In this document: in pieces, positions 18,436 to 26,377 of the stretch
Position numbering within the stretch: the stretch's first letter is position 1
Layout of the letters: each line of letters opens with the position of its first letter
Source: an uncultured Prevotella sp.
GTDB lineage: Bacteria > Bacteroidota > Bacteroidia > Bacteroidales > Bacteroidaceae
DNA: 64,000 nucleotides
Direction: 5' to 3'
NCBI GenBank assembly: GCA_934254985.1
Contig: CAKQMS010000005.1
Location: 61,144-125,143, forward strand
The notes under the pieces: model-generated
The model's input: the letters and a program-made list of their open reading frames with translations, nothing else
The model's database searches: none
Told to the model about the DNA's origin: nothing
Made by a program: the position numbers and the translations under genes

Positions 18436-18477
18436 TAAAAGAAAAAAGGATAGCACATACTATGATGCACTATCCTT
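18436..18477 (-). terminator. intrinsic terminator after the PL1 gene
   Basis: AAGGATAG at 18446-18453 pairs with CTATCCTT at 18470-18477. On the minus strand the hairpin is followed by TTTTTTCTTTT. Confidence 0.7.
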
Positions 18478-18503
18478 CTTTGTGATGATGATATAAATAT
18501 AGT

Positions 18504-20159
18504 TTAGTATATTCTTTTCTTTATGGTCTTACCTCTTTTCTCGATTACGATACCACGAGTAGGTTTGTTTACCTTCATTCCCTGAAGGTTGTAGTACTCG
18601 TTGGTGTTGTTATCGTTGTAGTCGATATCTGCGATGAGGGTAGGGTTGCTGTTGCCATTATTATAATAAGGTATACCGTCAACCTTGATTGTCTCTGGAT
18701 AGTATTCGTCTACGCTCTCAATGGCGTCGGCGTTACCAGCCTTCATCAAGTCTTCTACCAATGCGTTGCAATAAACCTCGATATTGGTATAGTAGCCCTT
18801 CTTGTCTATAGTATAAGCAGCTGCGTCGCTTGCATCCTTAGGATTTAAGCCGTGTGCTGTTTCCCAGATATCTGGCATACCATCGTTATCAGAGTCGAGA
18901 AGTTTTTCTGTTGAATTCAAGGTAGGCCATCCACCAACATCATTTTGTGAGTCGATGATACCTGCAAGCTTTGTTACGCTACCCTTATAGGTGGCAGTAC
19001 CATTCTTTGCTTCCTCTGCATAGCGAGCGTCTACAGCGTCGCGCTTGTATGAAGCTCCTGCATATGCAAGTACTTTCTCGAAGGTCTTCTGAGCAGAGTG
19101 GGTTGTTACTACTCCATGGTTTATAGGCTCTTTAAGCTTGATGGTGTCTTTTATAGTAGTGTTGCCATCGTCGATGATTACGCCATTCCAGTCGTAGTTT
19201 TCACCTTTGTCTCTAACATAGTTGCCATCTATATAGAAGTGACCATAGGTATTCTTTGGAATCACTTCGCCTTTTGCACCTGATGTGTGACCACATTGGA
19301 ACACGCGGTCTTTATTCTTTGTAGCAGGACCATACTTATAGTAGTTGTTTACTATATTATGGTAGCCACCCATACCTGCGTAGGCTCCGTTGCCTTTGCC
19401 CCAGTTGTACATCACATTGTTGCGCAAGTCTACCTGCTCAGCCTCTATGCTGCTTGCATAGTTGTCGGCAGAAGAGCCTCCCCAACCATAGCGGGCACCA
19501 TTGAGTCGTGGACAACGATTGGTATGGTGTGCCAAGAGATTGTGGTGGAAAGAAGCGCCTTTACCGCCCCATATACCTCCATATCCATGAGCACCCTTGT
19601 CGTGACCTGCGTTGTTGAGACTCTCTGCTACGGTACACCATTGCATGGTGAAGTTCTTATTGTCGTAGAATGAAGCAGTCTCATCGATACTCCAGCTCAT
19701 AGAGCAATGGTCGATGATGATGTTGTTGCGATTGCGTCCCCAGAAAGAATCAGCACCATCGTTAACATCTACGGCATTACCACGGCGCACGCGTATGAAA
19801 CGAATGATTACGTTGTTTGCCTTGTTCTCCAATGTGTAGTCACGGAGTGTGATACCATCGCCAGGAGCTGTTTGACCTTCTATCGTTACATCACCATTCT
19901 TAATAGTGAGGTTGCTCTTCAATGCTATTGTACCAGAAACATCAAATACGATAATTCGTTTACCCGATGTGTTCTGCAAAGCTTGACGGAGTGAACCTGT
20001 ACCAGAGTCGTTGAGGTTAGTGACATGAATCACCTTACCTCCACGTCCACCAGTAGTAGTGTATCGTGCAAATCCTTCAGCACCAGGAAATGCGGGAGCC
20101 TGTGCCATTGCTGCTGACATAGAAAGTGTGGCAGCGGCAGCCATTATAATTCTTTTCAT
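18504..20159 (-). CDS. secreted pectate lyase, polysaccharide lyase family 1
   Basis: Cleaves de-esterified homogalacturonan by beta-elimination to give unsaturated oligogalacturonides. I start it at the Met of MKRIIMAAAATL (20159), because the longer frame to 20204 adds a charged stretch before a normal signal peptide (cleavage near SAAMAQ). PL1 blocks are clear: FPGAEGFARYTTTGGRGGKV near the mature N-terminus, SGTIALKSNLTIKN, TIEGQTAPGDGITL, IIRFIRVRRGN, and IIIDHCSMSWSIDE, which holds the calcium-binding acids of the beta-helix. After the helix a calcium-rich loop (DSDNDGMPDIWE, dockerin/thrombospondin type 3-like) is followed by the locus-specific tail YYNLQGMKVNKPTRG. It lies 55 bp after the GH28-GH105 gene and is probably co-transcribed with it. 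Confidence 0.92.
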   Translation of the reverse strand: MKRIIMAAAATLSMSAAMAQAPAFPGAEGFARYTTTGGRGGKVIHVTNLNDSGTGSLRQALQNTSGKRIIVFDVSGTIALKSNLTIKNGDVTIEGQTAPGDGITLRDYTLENKANNVIIRFIRVRRGNAVDVNDGADSFWGRNRNNIIIDHCSMSWSIDETASFYDNKNFTMQWCTVAESLNNAGHDKGAHGYGGIWGGKGASFHHNLLAHHTNRCPRLNGARYGWGGSSADNYASSIEAEQVDLRNNVMYNWGKGNGAYAGMGGYHNIVNNYYKYGPATKNKDRVFQCGHTSGAKGEVIPKNTYGHFYIDGNYVRDKGENYDWNGVIIDDGNTTIKDTIKLKEPINHGVVTTHSAQKTFEKVLAYAGASYKRDAVDARYAEEAKNGTATYKGSVTKLAGIIDSQNDVGGWPTLNSTEKLLDSDNDGMPDIWETAHGLNPKDASDAAAYTIDKKGYYTNIEVYCNALVEDLMKAGNADAIESVDEYYPETIKVDGIPYYNNGNSNPTLIADIDYNDNNTNEYYNLQGMKVNKPTRGIVIEKRGKTIKKRIY

Positions 20160-20214
20160 AGAATTTCTTTGAATGTCTAATCTATTAGATTCTTCACTCT
20201 TCACTCTTCGTTCT

Positions 20215-22788
20215 TCACTTTCCCTGTGGAAGCTGTTCCATCTCCAATGAAGCCCAGATGAAAGGACCTACGCCCTTAGCATCGTTGTCGCGGATAGGCT
20301 CGCTCATATAATAATTGAAGCTGCCATCACGCTTGAAGTTAGGCTTTTTTACGTATGGACCAGGAGCAGGGCCAAGGCCTGAAACTGAGCAGCAGTTGGT
20401 GAGAGAGATTGTCTTGTCGGCATTAACCTTGATGAAGTTGTTGATGATGCCGTTGTATGCCTTGATACCAGCTGCGCGGAATGACTCAGGAAGGTAGCCT
20501 GTTCTTGCACCCTTAAGCAATACGTAAGCAAACATAGAAGAGGCTGTTGACTCAAGATAGTTGCGGCTGTCCTTAACATCGAGCACGTCGTACCATACAC
20601 CAGTCTTCTTGTCCTGATAGTCTACTACCGATTGCATTGTCTTCTGCAACAAGGCTACTACCTTGTCGCGATTAGGATAGTCTGCTGGCAATACGTCGAG
20701 CACCTCGGTGATAGCCATAACATACCATCCCAAAGCTCTTGCCCATGTGTGCTGGCTGAGTCCTGTCTCCTTGTCTGCCCAGAAAGCGGTGTGGGTTTCG
20801 TCCCAAGCATGCTTCCAAAGGTTTGTCTTAGCATCGTATGTGCGAAGGTCGGTCTTTAGAATCTGGTCTACTGCATCTTTCCAGTATTTCTTCTGAGCCT
20901 TCTTCATACCCTTGATGCTTGGAGCAGCGAGAGTATAGTAGGGAAGACCCATAAAGATACCGTCGAGCCATACCTGGTTTGCATAGATAGCCTTGTGCCA
21001 CCACACACCTTCCTTGGTGCGTGGCTGCTTCTCGAGCTGAGAGAATAGTGTGGCAAGAGCCTTCTTCTGGTTTTCTGCTGGGAACAACTCGTTCATACGA
21101 TAGATGAACTTTGCTGTGCGTACGTTGTCGAGGTTATAGTCTTCAAGCTTGTAGCCTGTGATATTGCCCTGGGCATCTATCATTTTTGCAGGATATTCCT
21201 TGAGGTATTCTGCGATAGCCTCGTCCTTGTATCTATAATAAGTGTCGAGCATACCTTCCATTTCGATACCCATCACATAGCTCCACTTTGGCTTCTTTGC
21301 GAAGTCGAGCATATAGCTCTTTGGAGTGCGCTTCATCTCTGACCATGTCATCCATTGCGAATAGTTCTGATATGGCTTGTCAGCATCCTGAAGGATGAGA
21401 TTGCCGTTTATCATGAGGTTGTCAAACTTCACGTTGCGTGTCTTACCAGTCATCTTTACAGGCTGCTTAACAACGCCTGTGAAGTTACAGTCTTTAACAG
21501 TAACGTCGTAAACATTTTCAATCTCGTTCAAGCCGATGATCAAAACACCATAGTTACTCTTCTGGCAGGTTACATTCTCCATGTATACCTTGCGAACAGT
21601 AGGCTGGAAGCCACGATAGCAGATTTCCTTAGCTTCGTAGTCGAGATTAATCTTCAATACTGCCTCACGACATTGACCAACAGTAACGTTGCGCATGTTG
21701 ATGTTCTCAATCAAACCACCACGGCAGTTGTTAGTCTTGATTCTCAATACACGCTCAAGGTCAGGAGAGTCCATGTGGCAGTTCTCTGCATATACATTCT
21801 GGCATCCACCAGAAATCTCAGAACCGATAACTACACCACCATGACCATCTTCCATCTTACAGTTACGGATGATGATGTTTTTGCTTGGAGTGTTCCAAAG
21901 ACGTCCGTCGTTGTTGCGTCCGCTCTTGATAGCTATACAGTCGTCGCCAGTATGGAAGGTACAGTTCTGAATAAGAACGTTCTCGCATGCCTCTGGGTCG
22001 CAGCCGTCACCATTAGGACCTTCGTTCCAAATGTATACACCATCTACGGTGATGTTCTTAGAGAGCAATGGGTGGATAACCCAGAAAGGAGAGTTGGTGA
22101 GTTTTACATCCTTGATGAGGATGCCATCGCAACGGTTGAAGTTTACGAGCTGTGGACGCAAGCCTTGTCCTTTACCAAAACGTCTTTCATCTTCAGGTAC
22201 ACCATCCTCAGCATATTTCAGCAGACGTGCACGGCTACCCAAGTTTTGTGCTTCCTTGGTAATACCTTCTTGGAAGTTGAACTTCTTAGCTCCACACCAT
22301 GGCCACCAAGTTTCGCGGCTACCATTACCGTCGATGGTTCCCTTACCTGTGATAGCAAGGTCTGTCTCGCCATAGGCGTAGATACATGGAGAATAGTTCC
22401 AGCAACCTAAGCCTTCCCATGAGGTTTTTACCAAAGGATAGAGCTCTGGCTGGAAAGCAAAGAGAAGAGTAGCACCTTCCTCAACCTTGAGGTTTACGTG
22501 GCTCTTCATTCTGATAGCACCAGTGTTCCATGTACCCTTAGGCACAACGACTGTACCACCACCCTTAGCAGAGCATGTGGCGATAGCTTTGTTAATGGCC
22601 TTTTGGTTTACGGCAGCAGAAGCCTTTACCTTAGCACCAAACTGTGTGATGGTGAAAGTACGATCTGGGAACTGTGGAGTTCTGATGTTACTCTCGATTT
22701 GTTTGTACTCGCTTTCGTTCCAACCCTGTGCAAAAGAGCATAGTGGCAACGATAGCAACATGATTAATGTTGTCAGTAAATGTTTCAT
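20215..22788 (-). CDS. GH28-GH105 fusion: polygalacturonase-type hydrolase plus unsaturated glucuronyl/galacturonyl hydrolase
   Basis: An 857-residue exported enzyme (signal peptide to CSFAQ, residue 21) with two pectin-active domains. The N-terminal GH28 beta-helix has NGDG at 259-262, D264, the Asp pair D282/D283 (HTGDDC), GHG at 315-317 followed by GVVIGSE, and RIK at 349-351. From about residue 500 an (alpha/alpha)6 GH105 domain follows. It has WLDG with the probable catalytic D609, HAWDETHTAFWAD, and QHTWARALGWYVMA. GH105 removes the unsaturated uronic acid left by pectin lyases, so the fusion couples chain cutting with processing of lyase products made by the neighbouring PL1. A TATCTTTG element on the minus strand lies 113 bp upstream. 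Confidence 0.93.
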   Translation of the reverse strand: MKHLLTTLIMLLSLPLCSFAQGWNESEYKQIESNIRTPQFPDRTFTITQFGAKVKASAAVNQKAINKAIATCSAKGGGTVVVPKGTWNTGAIRMKSHVNLKVEEGATLLFAFQPELYPLVKTSWEGLGCWNYSPCIYAYGETDLAITGKGTIDGNGSRETWWPWCGAKKFNFQEGITKEAQNLGSRARLLKYAEDGVPEDERRFGKGQGLRPQLVNFNRCDGILIKDVKLTNSPFWVIHPLLSKNITVDGVYIWNEGPNGDGCDPEACENVLIQNCTFHTGDDCIAIKSGRNNDGRLWNTPSKNIIIRNCKMEDGHGGVVIGSEISGGCQNVYAENCHMDSPDLERVLRIKTNNCRGGLIENINMRNVTVGQCREAVLKINLDYEAKEICYRGFQPTVRKVYMENVTCQKSNYGVLIIGLNEIENVYDVTVKDCNFTGVVKQPVKMTGKTRNVKFDNLMINGNLILQDADKPYQNYSQWMTWSEMKRTPKSYMLDFAKKPKWSYVMGIEMEGMLDTYYRYKDEAIAEYLKEYPAKMIDAQGNITGYKLEDYNLDNVRTAKFIYRMNELFPAENQKKALATLFSQLEKQPRTKEGVWWHKAIYANQVWLDGIFMGLPYYTLAAPSIKGMKKAQKKYWKDAVDQILKTDLRTYDAKTNLWKHAWDETHTAFWADKETGLSQHTWARALGWYVMAITEVLDVLPADYPNRDKVVALLQKTMQSVVDYQDKKTGVWYDVLDVKDSRNYLESTASSMFAYVLLKGARTGYLPESFRAAGIKAYNGIINNFIKVNADKTISLTNCCSVSGLGPAPGPYVKKPNFKRDGSFNYYMSEPIRDNDAKGVGPFIWASLEMEQLPQGK

Positions 22789-22900
22789 TATATGATTGTT
22801 GATTAGTTTCCTGTACTGTGTGAGTGTTGACAGGTTTCCTGTCTTCTGGAATTTTGATTAGTTTCCTGTAGCTTTTAGCGCTTGTAGAATAATCTATTTG

Positions 22901-22908
22901 CAAAGATA
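22901..22908 (-). promoter_or_regulatory. -7 promoter element for the GH28-GH105/PL1 transcript
   Basis: On the minus strand TATCTTTG fits TAnnTTTG, giving a leader of about 105 nt. No clear -33 TTTG at the normal spacing. Confidence 0.5.
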
Positions 22909-23076
22909 TAAAAATAATACTTATATTCTTTAGAATTTTCGTTTATTTTATGTGACTTTTTGTTAAGTAGTTGATATTTAGGAAAATAGCTTATAGATAT
23001 GACTGTGGCTAAACTTGATATTTATTGAAAGATAGAGTAAAACATATGTTAAATAATTCATTTTCTTTAGGGAAAA

Positions 23077-23108
23077 TTTGGAAATGTCATTAATAAGGTC
23101 TATATTTG
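23077..23108 (+). promoter_or_regulatory. complete promoter driving a candidate small RNA
   Basis: TTTG at 23077-23080, a 20-bp gap and TATATTTG at 23101-23108 match the Bacteroidota consensus. No plus-strand gene follows for over 1.2 kb, but an intrinsic terminator ends 80 bp downstream. Confidence 0.65.
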
Positions 23109-23111
23109 CGA

Positions 23112-23188
23112 AAGTTTTTATGGATTTCGAGTTTTTTTCGAAATCATCCCTCGAGGTTGGTAGCATCCTGCACCAACCTCTTTTTTTT
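23112..23188 (+). ncRNA. candidate small RNA of about 77 nt
   Basis: Expected transcript from the promoter above. Hairpin 1 has arms GATTTCGA (23123-23130) and TCGAAATC (23138-23145), 8 bp perfect, with a poly-T loop. Hairpin 2 has arms GAGGTTGG (23153-23160) and CCAACCTC (23173-23180), followed by TTTTTTTT. The T-run is on the plus strand, so the hairpin cannot be the terminator of the minus-strand gene at 23262. A possible 32-codon frame from ATG 23120 runs through the terminator, and I do not believe it is translated. It lies upstream of the GH28-GH105 gene on the opposite strand. The target is unknown. Confidence 0.6.
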
Positions 23189-23198
23189 GTTTTTTTGG

Positions 23199-23270
23199 CT
23201 AGAAGCTCTAGATAAACTAGAAGCTCTAGATAGTCTAGAAAATCTAGAAGTTCTAGAAAATCTATCTATC
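23199..23270. repeat. 9-bp tandem repeat array at the end of the four-helix gene
   Basis: Eight 9-bp units of consensus CTAGAANNT (CTAGAAGCT, CTAGATAAA, CTAGAAGCT, CTAGATAGT, CTAGAAAAT and so on). The TAG stop of the minus-strand gene (23262-23264) lies within the last units, so the array begins at that gene's stop codon. Confidence 0.85.
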
Positions 23271-24221
23271 TTTCTTTAGCCTCTCTATTTCTGCTTGCTG
23301 CTCATAATAAGCTTTCAAAGCCCTCTGTTTGAGGTCTTCGTAAGCGGCTTGCCATTTCGCTGCTAAAGATAGAGCGTCCTCAAGTTGCGCCTTTTGCTCT
23401 TCCATTAGCCTCTTTTGCTCCTCCTTTTGCTTCTCAAGTTGCTCCTTAAGCTCCAATATTTGCTTTATGAGCCTTGGATTTTCTTCTTCGAGTTGCTTTA
23501 ATCTTTCGTCTTGCTTTTGGCGATATCCGGTGCGGGCTTTGTACATGCGCTCTTTGATGCCACCTTCTGTGACGAATTCCCTGTCTAATTTAGCTAAGAA
23601 TGACATTAGCATCTTATCAACCATATGGCAGAGGGTGATTGCGCAGTTGCACATCTCTTCGTCGCTCCACTTAGAGAAGAATGGTTCGTAGTCTTCAAGC
23701 TTATTGTGGTAACGGCAGTAGCTGAGCATCTTGTCGTATCTGTCTTCTCCTTTGCGATAGAATAGTAAATGGCGAGATTTTATATAGTCTTCAAAGTCTT
23801 CGCGAGTTTCTTTTAATGATGCACGGGCTACATTCAATAGCTTAAGTTGCATTTCTGTTGATGTAACTCCGTCTGCTAATCCTTCTACGATATTCTGCTT
23901 GCATGAGCGTGCTGCTTGAATCACTTGATCGCGAGTGCGGTCTTTATAAAGATGGATGAATCGGTCGCAGAAGGCAAATGTGAGCTGATAGATAACATCC
24001 GACTTCTGATAAAAGAACAATGCATCCCAGTTAGCTTGCTGCTTAAGCACACTCGGTACTTTATCCTTCTCAAGCTTATCGTTTCCACTCGGAATTATAT
24101 CTTGTTCAAGCTTATCGTTTCCACTTGGAATTATATCTTGCTCAAGCTCTTTTCTATTTTGCTTTAAGCCTTTTTCTTCTTGCTCATTCTTTATTTTATC
24201 TTGTTCTGATTTATCTTCCAT
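23262..24221 (-). CDS. four-helix-bundle (S23/IVP-like) protein with long coiled-coil tail
   Basis: About 319 residues from the preferred Met at 24221 (MEDKSEQDK); the frame is open to 24269. The N-terminal part is charged and holds a perfect 12-residue repeat, LEQDIIPSGNDK twice, encoded by a 36-bp tandem duplication at 24071-24142. The middle (about 75-215) is a four-helix-bundle domain of the S23/TIGR02436 type (DQVIQAARSCKQNIVEGLADG, ARASLKETREDFEDYI). The rest is a Gln/Glu/Lys coiled coil. Family members were first seen as proteins encoded in 23S rRNA insertions, and the related Avd proteins serve diversity-generating retroelements. No reverse transcriptase is present here. The function is unknown; the fold suggests oligomerisation or RNA binding. 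Confidence 0.75.
   Translation of the reverse strand: MEDKSEQDKIKNEQEEKGLKQNRKELEQDIIPSGNDKLEQDIIPSGNDKLEKDKVPSVLKQQANWDALFFYQKSDVIYQLTFAFCDRFIHLYKDRTRDQVIQAARSCKQNIVEGLADGVTSTEMQLKLLNVARASLKETREDFEDYIKSRHLLFYRKGEDRYDKMLSYCRYHNKLEDYEPFFSKWSDEEMCNCAITLCHMVDKMLMSFLAKLDREFVTEGGIKERMYKARTGYRQKQDERLKQLEEENPRLIKQILELKEQLEKQKEEQKRLMEEQKAQLEDALSLAAKWQAAYEDLKQRALKAYYEQQAEIERLKKDR
24071..24142 (-). repeat. 36-bp tandem duplication inside the four-helix gene
   Basis: Two 36-bp copies (24071-24106, 24107-24142) that differ at two or so positions encode the repeated LEQDIIPSGNDK. The reading frame is kept. Confidence 0.9.
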
Positions 24222-24318
24222 AGTTTTCGGTAGTTTGATTTTGTAGATTGGGCTAATAATAAATGACAACGTAGAAGTTGTTAAATTATTGCCGAATTTA
24301 CATTATTTCACAGAAATA

Positions 24319-24350
24319 TTTGTTGTTTTGGAAAATAATAACTACCTTTG
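24319..24350 (+). promoter_or_regulatory. promoter for the ECF sigma factor gene
   Basis: TTTG at 24319-24322, a 20-bp gap and TACCTTTG at 24343-24350 match the housekeeping Bacteroidota promoter. The leader would be about 75 nt. Confidence 0.65.
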
Positions 24351-24428
24351 CCAATACAAAACATTATTTAATAACAAAACGACACGCCTATAGGATATAC
24401 ATTTACTTAATAATAAAAAGATTAAGAA

Positions 24429-25025
24429 ATGAAGAAACTCTCAGAATTTACTGACGAGGAGTTGGCATTAGCTTATGCCAACGGAGATAACAAGGCGTTC
24501 GATTTGCTATTATCACGCAATCAGACTAAATTGTTTTCCTATATTCTTTTCGTGGTTCGTGACCGCGAAAAGGCAGAGGATATATTCCAAGAAACCTTCG
24601 TCAAAGTAATATCAAGGTTGCAGCAGCGACGCTATGTTACAAGTGGTAAGTTTGGCGCTTGGCTGATTCGTATTGCTCACAATATTATCATGGACTCTTA
24701 TCGTGAGCGAAGAATAGAGAATGTTATTGAGACTCCTGAAGATAACAATCTTACCAATATCAGTAGCGACAATTTGTTGGAGTTGAATATTGAAAATCAA
24801 TATGTCAACGACCAAGTGCTTGAGGATGTGAAGAAGATTATGAATCTCTTGCCAGATACACAGCGCGAAGTTGTCTACATGCGATATTATCAGCAGCTAT
24901 CATTTAAGGAAATAGCTGAATGTACAAATGTTAGCATCAATACAGCTCTTGGTCGTATGCGCTATGCAATATTGAATATGCGTCGTATGGCTCGCACACA
25001 AGAACTTGACTTGGAACTATATTAA
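24429..25025 (+). CDS. ECF-type RNA polymerase sigma factor (sigma-70 family)
   Basis: A 198-residue alternative sigma factor. Region 2 covers about residues 20-95 (FSYILFVVRDREKAEDIFQE, the helix that binds core polymerase and the -10 region). Region 4 covers about 135-190 (LPDTQREVVYMRYYQQLSFKEIAE, in part, with a helix-turn-helix that reads the -35 box). There is no region 3 and no extra C-terminal domain, as is normal for the class. No anti-sigma gene follows: the gene is alone between its own promoter and a large terminator. Control is therefore probably transcriptional, or the anti-sigma factor is elsewhere. The regulon cannot be read from this window. Confidence 0.92.
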   Translation: MKKLSEFTDEELALAYANGDNKAFDLLLSRNQTKLFSYILFVVRDREKAEDIFQETFVKVISRLQQRRYVTSGKFGAWLIRIAHNIIMDSYRERRIENVIETPEDNNLTNISSDNLLELNIENQYVNDQVLEDVKKIMNLLPDTQREVVYMRYYQQLSFKEIAECTNVSINTALGRMRYAILNMRRMARTQELDLELY

Positions 25026-25049
25026 GATAGACTTATGCTAAAAAATCAT

Positions 25050-25101
25050 GGGGCTATACATTAGGAAGATATAATAATATCGCATCCTAATGTATAGCCC
25101 C
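25050..25101. terminator. large bidirectional terminator between the sigma factor and rpe genes
   Basis: Arms 25050-25066 and 25085-25101 pair perfectly over 17 bp. An inner GATAT/ATATC stem extends the hairpin. It serves two converging genes. Confidence 0.8.
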
Positions 25102-25121
25102 TTAATTATTCTATAGAGTTT

Positions 25122-25772
25122 TTAAAGATTCTTTAGCCAGCTAATAGTAGCCAATGGATCTTCTGCTTTGAATACATAACTGCCACTAACCAGCACATCG
25201 GCTCCTGCTTCAACGAGGCGTGGTGCTGTATCTTGTTGCACTCCACCATCAATCTCTACCAAGGCTTTGCTACCACTACGAGCTATTAGCTCCTTTAGTC
25301 TACCGAGTTTTTCTATAGTATGCTCAATAAACTTCTGACCACCGAAGCCTGGGTTAACGCTCATCAATAGTATCATATCGACATCATTGATGATATCTTC
25401 GAGCACAGATACAGGGGTAGAAGGGTTAAGAGTAACGCCGGCTTTCATGCCTGCTTCGTGAATTTCTTGTATTGTGCGATGCAGATGTCGGCATGCCTCA
25501 TAGTGTACGTTCATCATCATGGCGCCAGTCTTGGCTGTCTGTTTGATATAAAGTTCAGGCTGTTCTATCATGAAGTGAACATCCAAAGGTTTCTTGCAGA
25601 CTTTAGCTACGGCCTCAATGACAGGGAATCCGAACGAGATATTTGGGACGAACATACCATCCATGACATCAAGGTGAAGCCAGTCGGCCTCGCTCTTGTT
25701 TATCATTTCCATCTCTCCTTGTAGGTTGAGGAAGTTGGCAGCCAACAAAGAAGGTGAAATCAATGTTTTCAT
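25122..25772 (-). CDS. rpe: ribulose-phosphate 3-epimerase
   Basis: Interconverts D-ribulose 5-phosphate and D-xylulose 5-phosphate in the pentose phosphate pathway, in the cytoplasm. A TIM barrel starts at MKTLISPSLLAANF (25772); the frame is open to 25793, but the extra seven residues are not conserved in the family. Metal and catalytic motifs are present: LHLDVMDGMFVPNI, HFMIEQPELYI, LLMSVNPGFGGQKF and the VEIDGGV barrel strand near the C-terminus. The length of 216 aa is standard. It converges with the ECF sigma factor gene and diverges from the trp operon. No typical promoter was found in front of it. Confidence 0.96.
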   Translation of the reverse strand: MKTLISPSLLAANFLNLQGEMEMINKSEADWLHLDVMDGMFVPNISFGFPVIEAVAKVCKKPLDVHFMIEQPELYIKQTAKTGAMMMNVHYEACRHLHRTIQEIHEAGMKAGVTLNPSTPVSVLEDIINDVDMILLMSVNPGFGGQKFIEHTIEKLGRLKELIARSGSKALVEIDGGVQQDTAPRLVEAGADVLVSGSYVFKAEDPLATISWLKNL

Positions 25773-26160
25773 TTTGCTTATCAATTTAGACAAAAGTTTA
25801 AAGTGTTGCCGTTGTTTTTAGATACTCTATATGTATGGGCAATCTTGCGAATTATTTCTAATGTCATTTCTGATGGAGCAGATTCTTCAAGTGTAAAATA
25901 TTTCATAGGCAATCATAAATTTGGTTCTGTATATTAAAGAAACGTTCCACTTTCAGTTTTATTACATGGAAATGAAAAAATAATTGCACTTTTAATCTAA
26001 ATCAATTTAATTATCGATTAGAGTCCAATGCTTTTTCTATTTTCTGAATATACAAACCTCATGTTATTAAATAATAATACGCTATATATTCTATGATTAA
26101 ACTATATATAATAAGGTAAATAATACAATTTGCTATCAATCTGAAATATTTTTGCTCAAA
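25773..26160. other. divergent spacer between rpe and the trp operon
   Basis: About 390 bp, very A+T-rich, with no open frame I can support. It holds a 16-of-17 copy of the ATATATATAATAAGGTA motif at 26103-26118, 46 bp before the trp -33 box. Nothing else is evident. Confidence 0.5.
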
Positions 26161-26163
26161 TAG

Positions 26164-26194
26164 TTTGGAGATTAAAAGAAAAAGTGTAATTTTG
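26164..26194 (+). promoter_or_regulatory. trp operon promoter
   Basis: TTTG at 26164-26167, a 19-bp gap and TAATTTTG at 26187-26194 match the Bacteroidota consensus exactly. The expected start near 26198-26202 would give a leader of about 260 nt before trpD. Confidence 0.75.
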
Positions 26195-26245
26195 CAAACG
26201 AACAATAGTTCTAATCAAATATTAAAAACAAAAACAATAAAGACT

Positions 26246-26299
26246 ATGATCAATTTAGTATCTCTAACATGGTGGTGGCGTATCTCAAGATTTCAATAA
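26246..26299 (+). CDS. trpL: trp leader peptide with three consecutive Trp codons
   Basis: A 17-codon frame, MINLVSLTWWWRISRFQ, starts at ATG 26246 and stops at TAA 26297-26299. Codons 9-11 (26270-26278) are TGG TGG TGG. It lies about 45 nt into the leader of the trp operon and 48 nt before a strong intrinsic terminator. This is the design of ribosome-mediated attenuation: when charged tRNA-Trp is scarce, the ribosome stalls on the Trp codons and the terminator is not formed. A run of three Trp in so short a frame is very unlikely by chance, and its place in front of trpD makes the call firm. It is too short for ordinary gene finders. Confidence 0.85.
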   Translation: MINLVSLTWWWRISRFQ

Positions 26300-26377
26300 A
26301 GTCGTGAGTCGAGTAAGCCGTGTGGATACTTTAATAAGATATCAATGGGCCTGTCGTTCTTACGACAGGCCTTTTTT
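26280..26377 (+). promoter_or_regulatory. trp attenuator with intrinsic terminator
   Basis: GGCCTGTCGT at 26348-26357 and ACGACAGGCC at 26362-26371 form a perfect 10-bp stem with a TCTT loop, followed by TTTTTT (26372-26377). Upstream, GTATC (26280-26284) can pair with GATAC near 26319, or TATCT (26281-26285) with AGATA near 26333. These are competing short stems that overlap the Trp codons' downstream flank. I do not see one long antiterminator complementary to the terminator's left arm, so the alternative fold needs computation. Confidence 0.8.

Noticed and set aside
23120..23218. Small protein encoded on the plus strand from ATG 23120
   Set aside because: The frame runs through a hairpin, a T-run terminator and the 9-bp repeats; a non-coding RNA explains the signals better.
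23262..24221. Diversity-generating retroelement accessory (Avd)
   Set aside because: The fold is related, but there is no reverse transcriptase, template repeat or variable-repeat target nearby.
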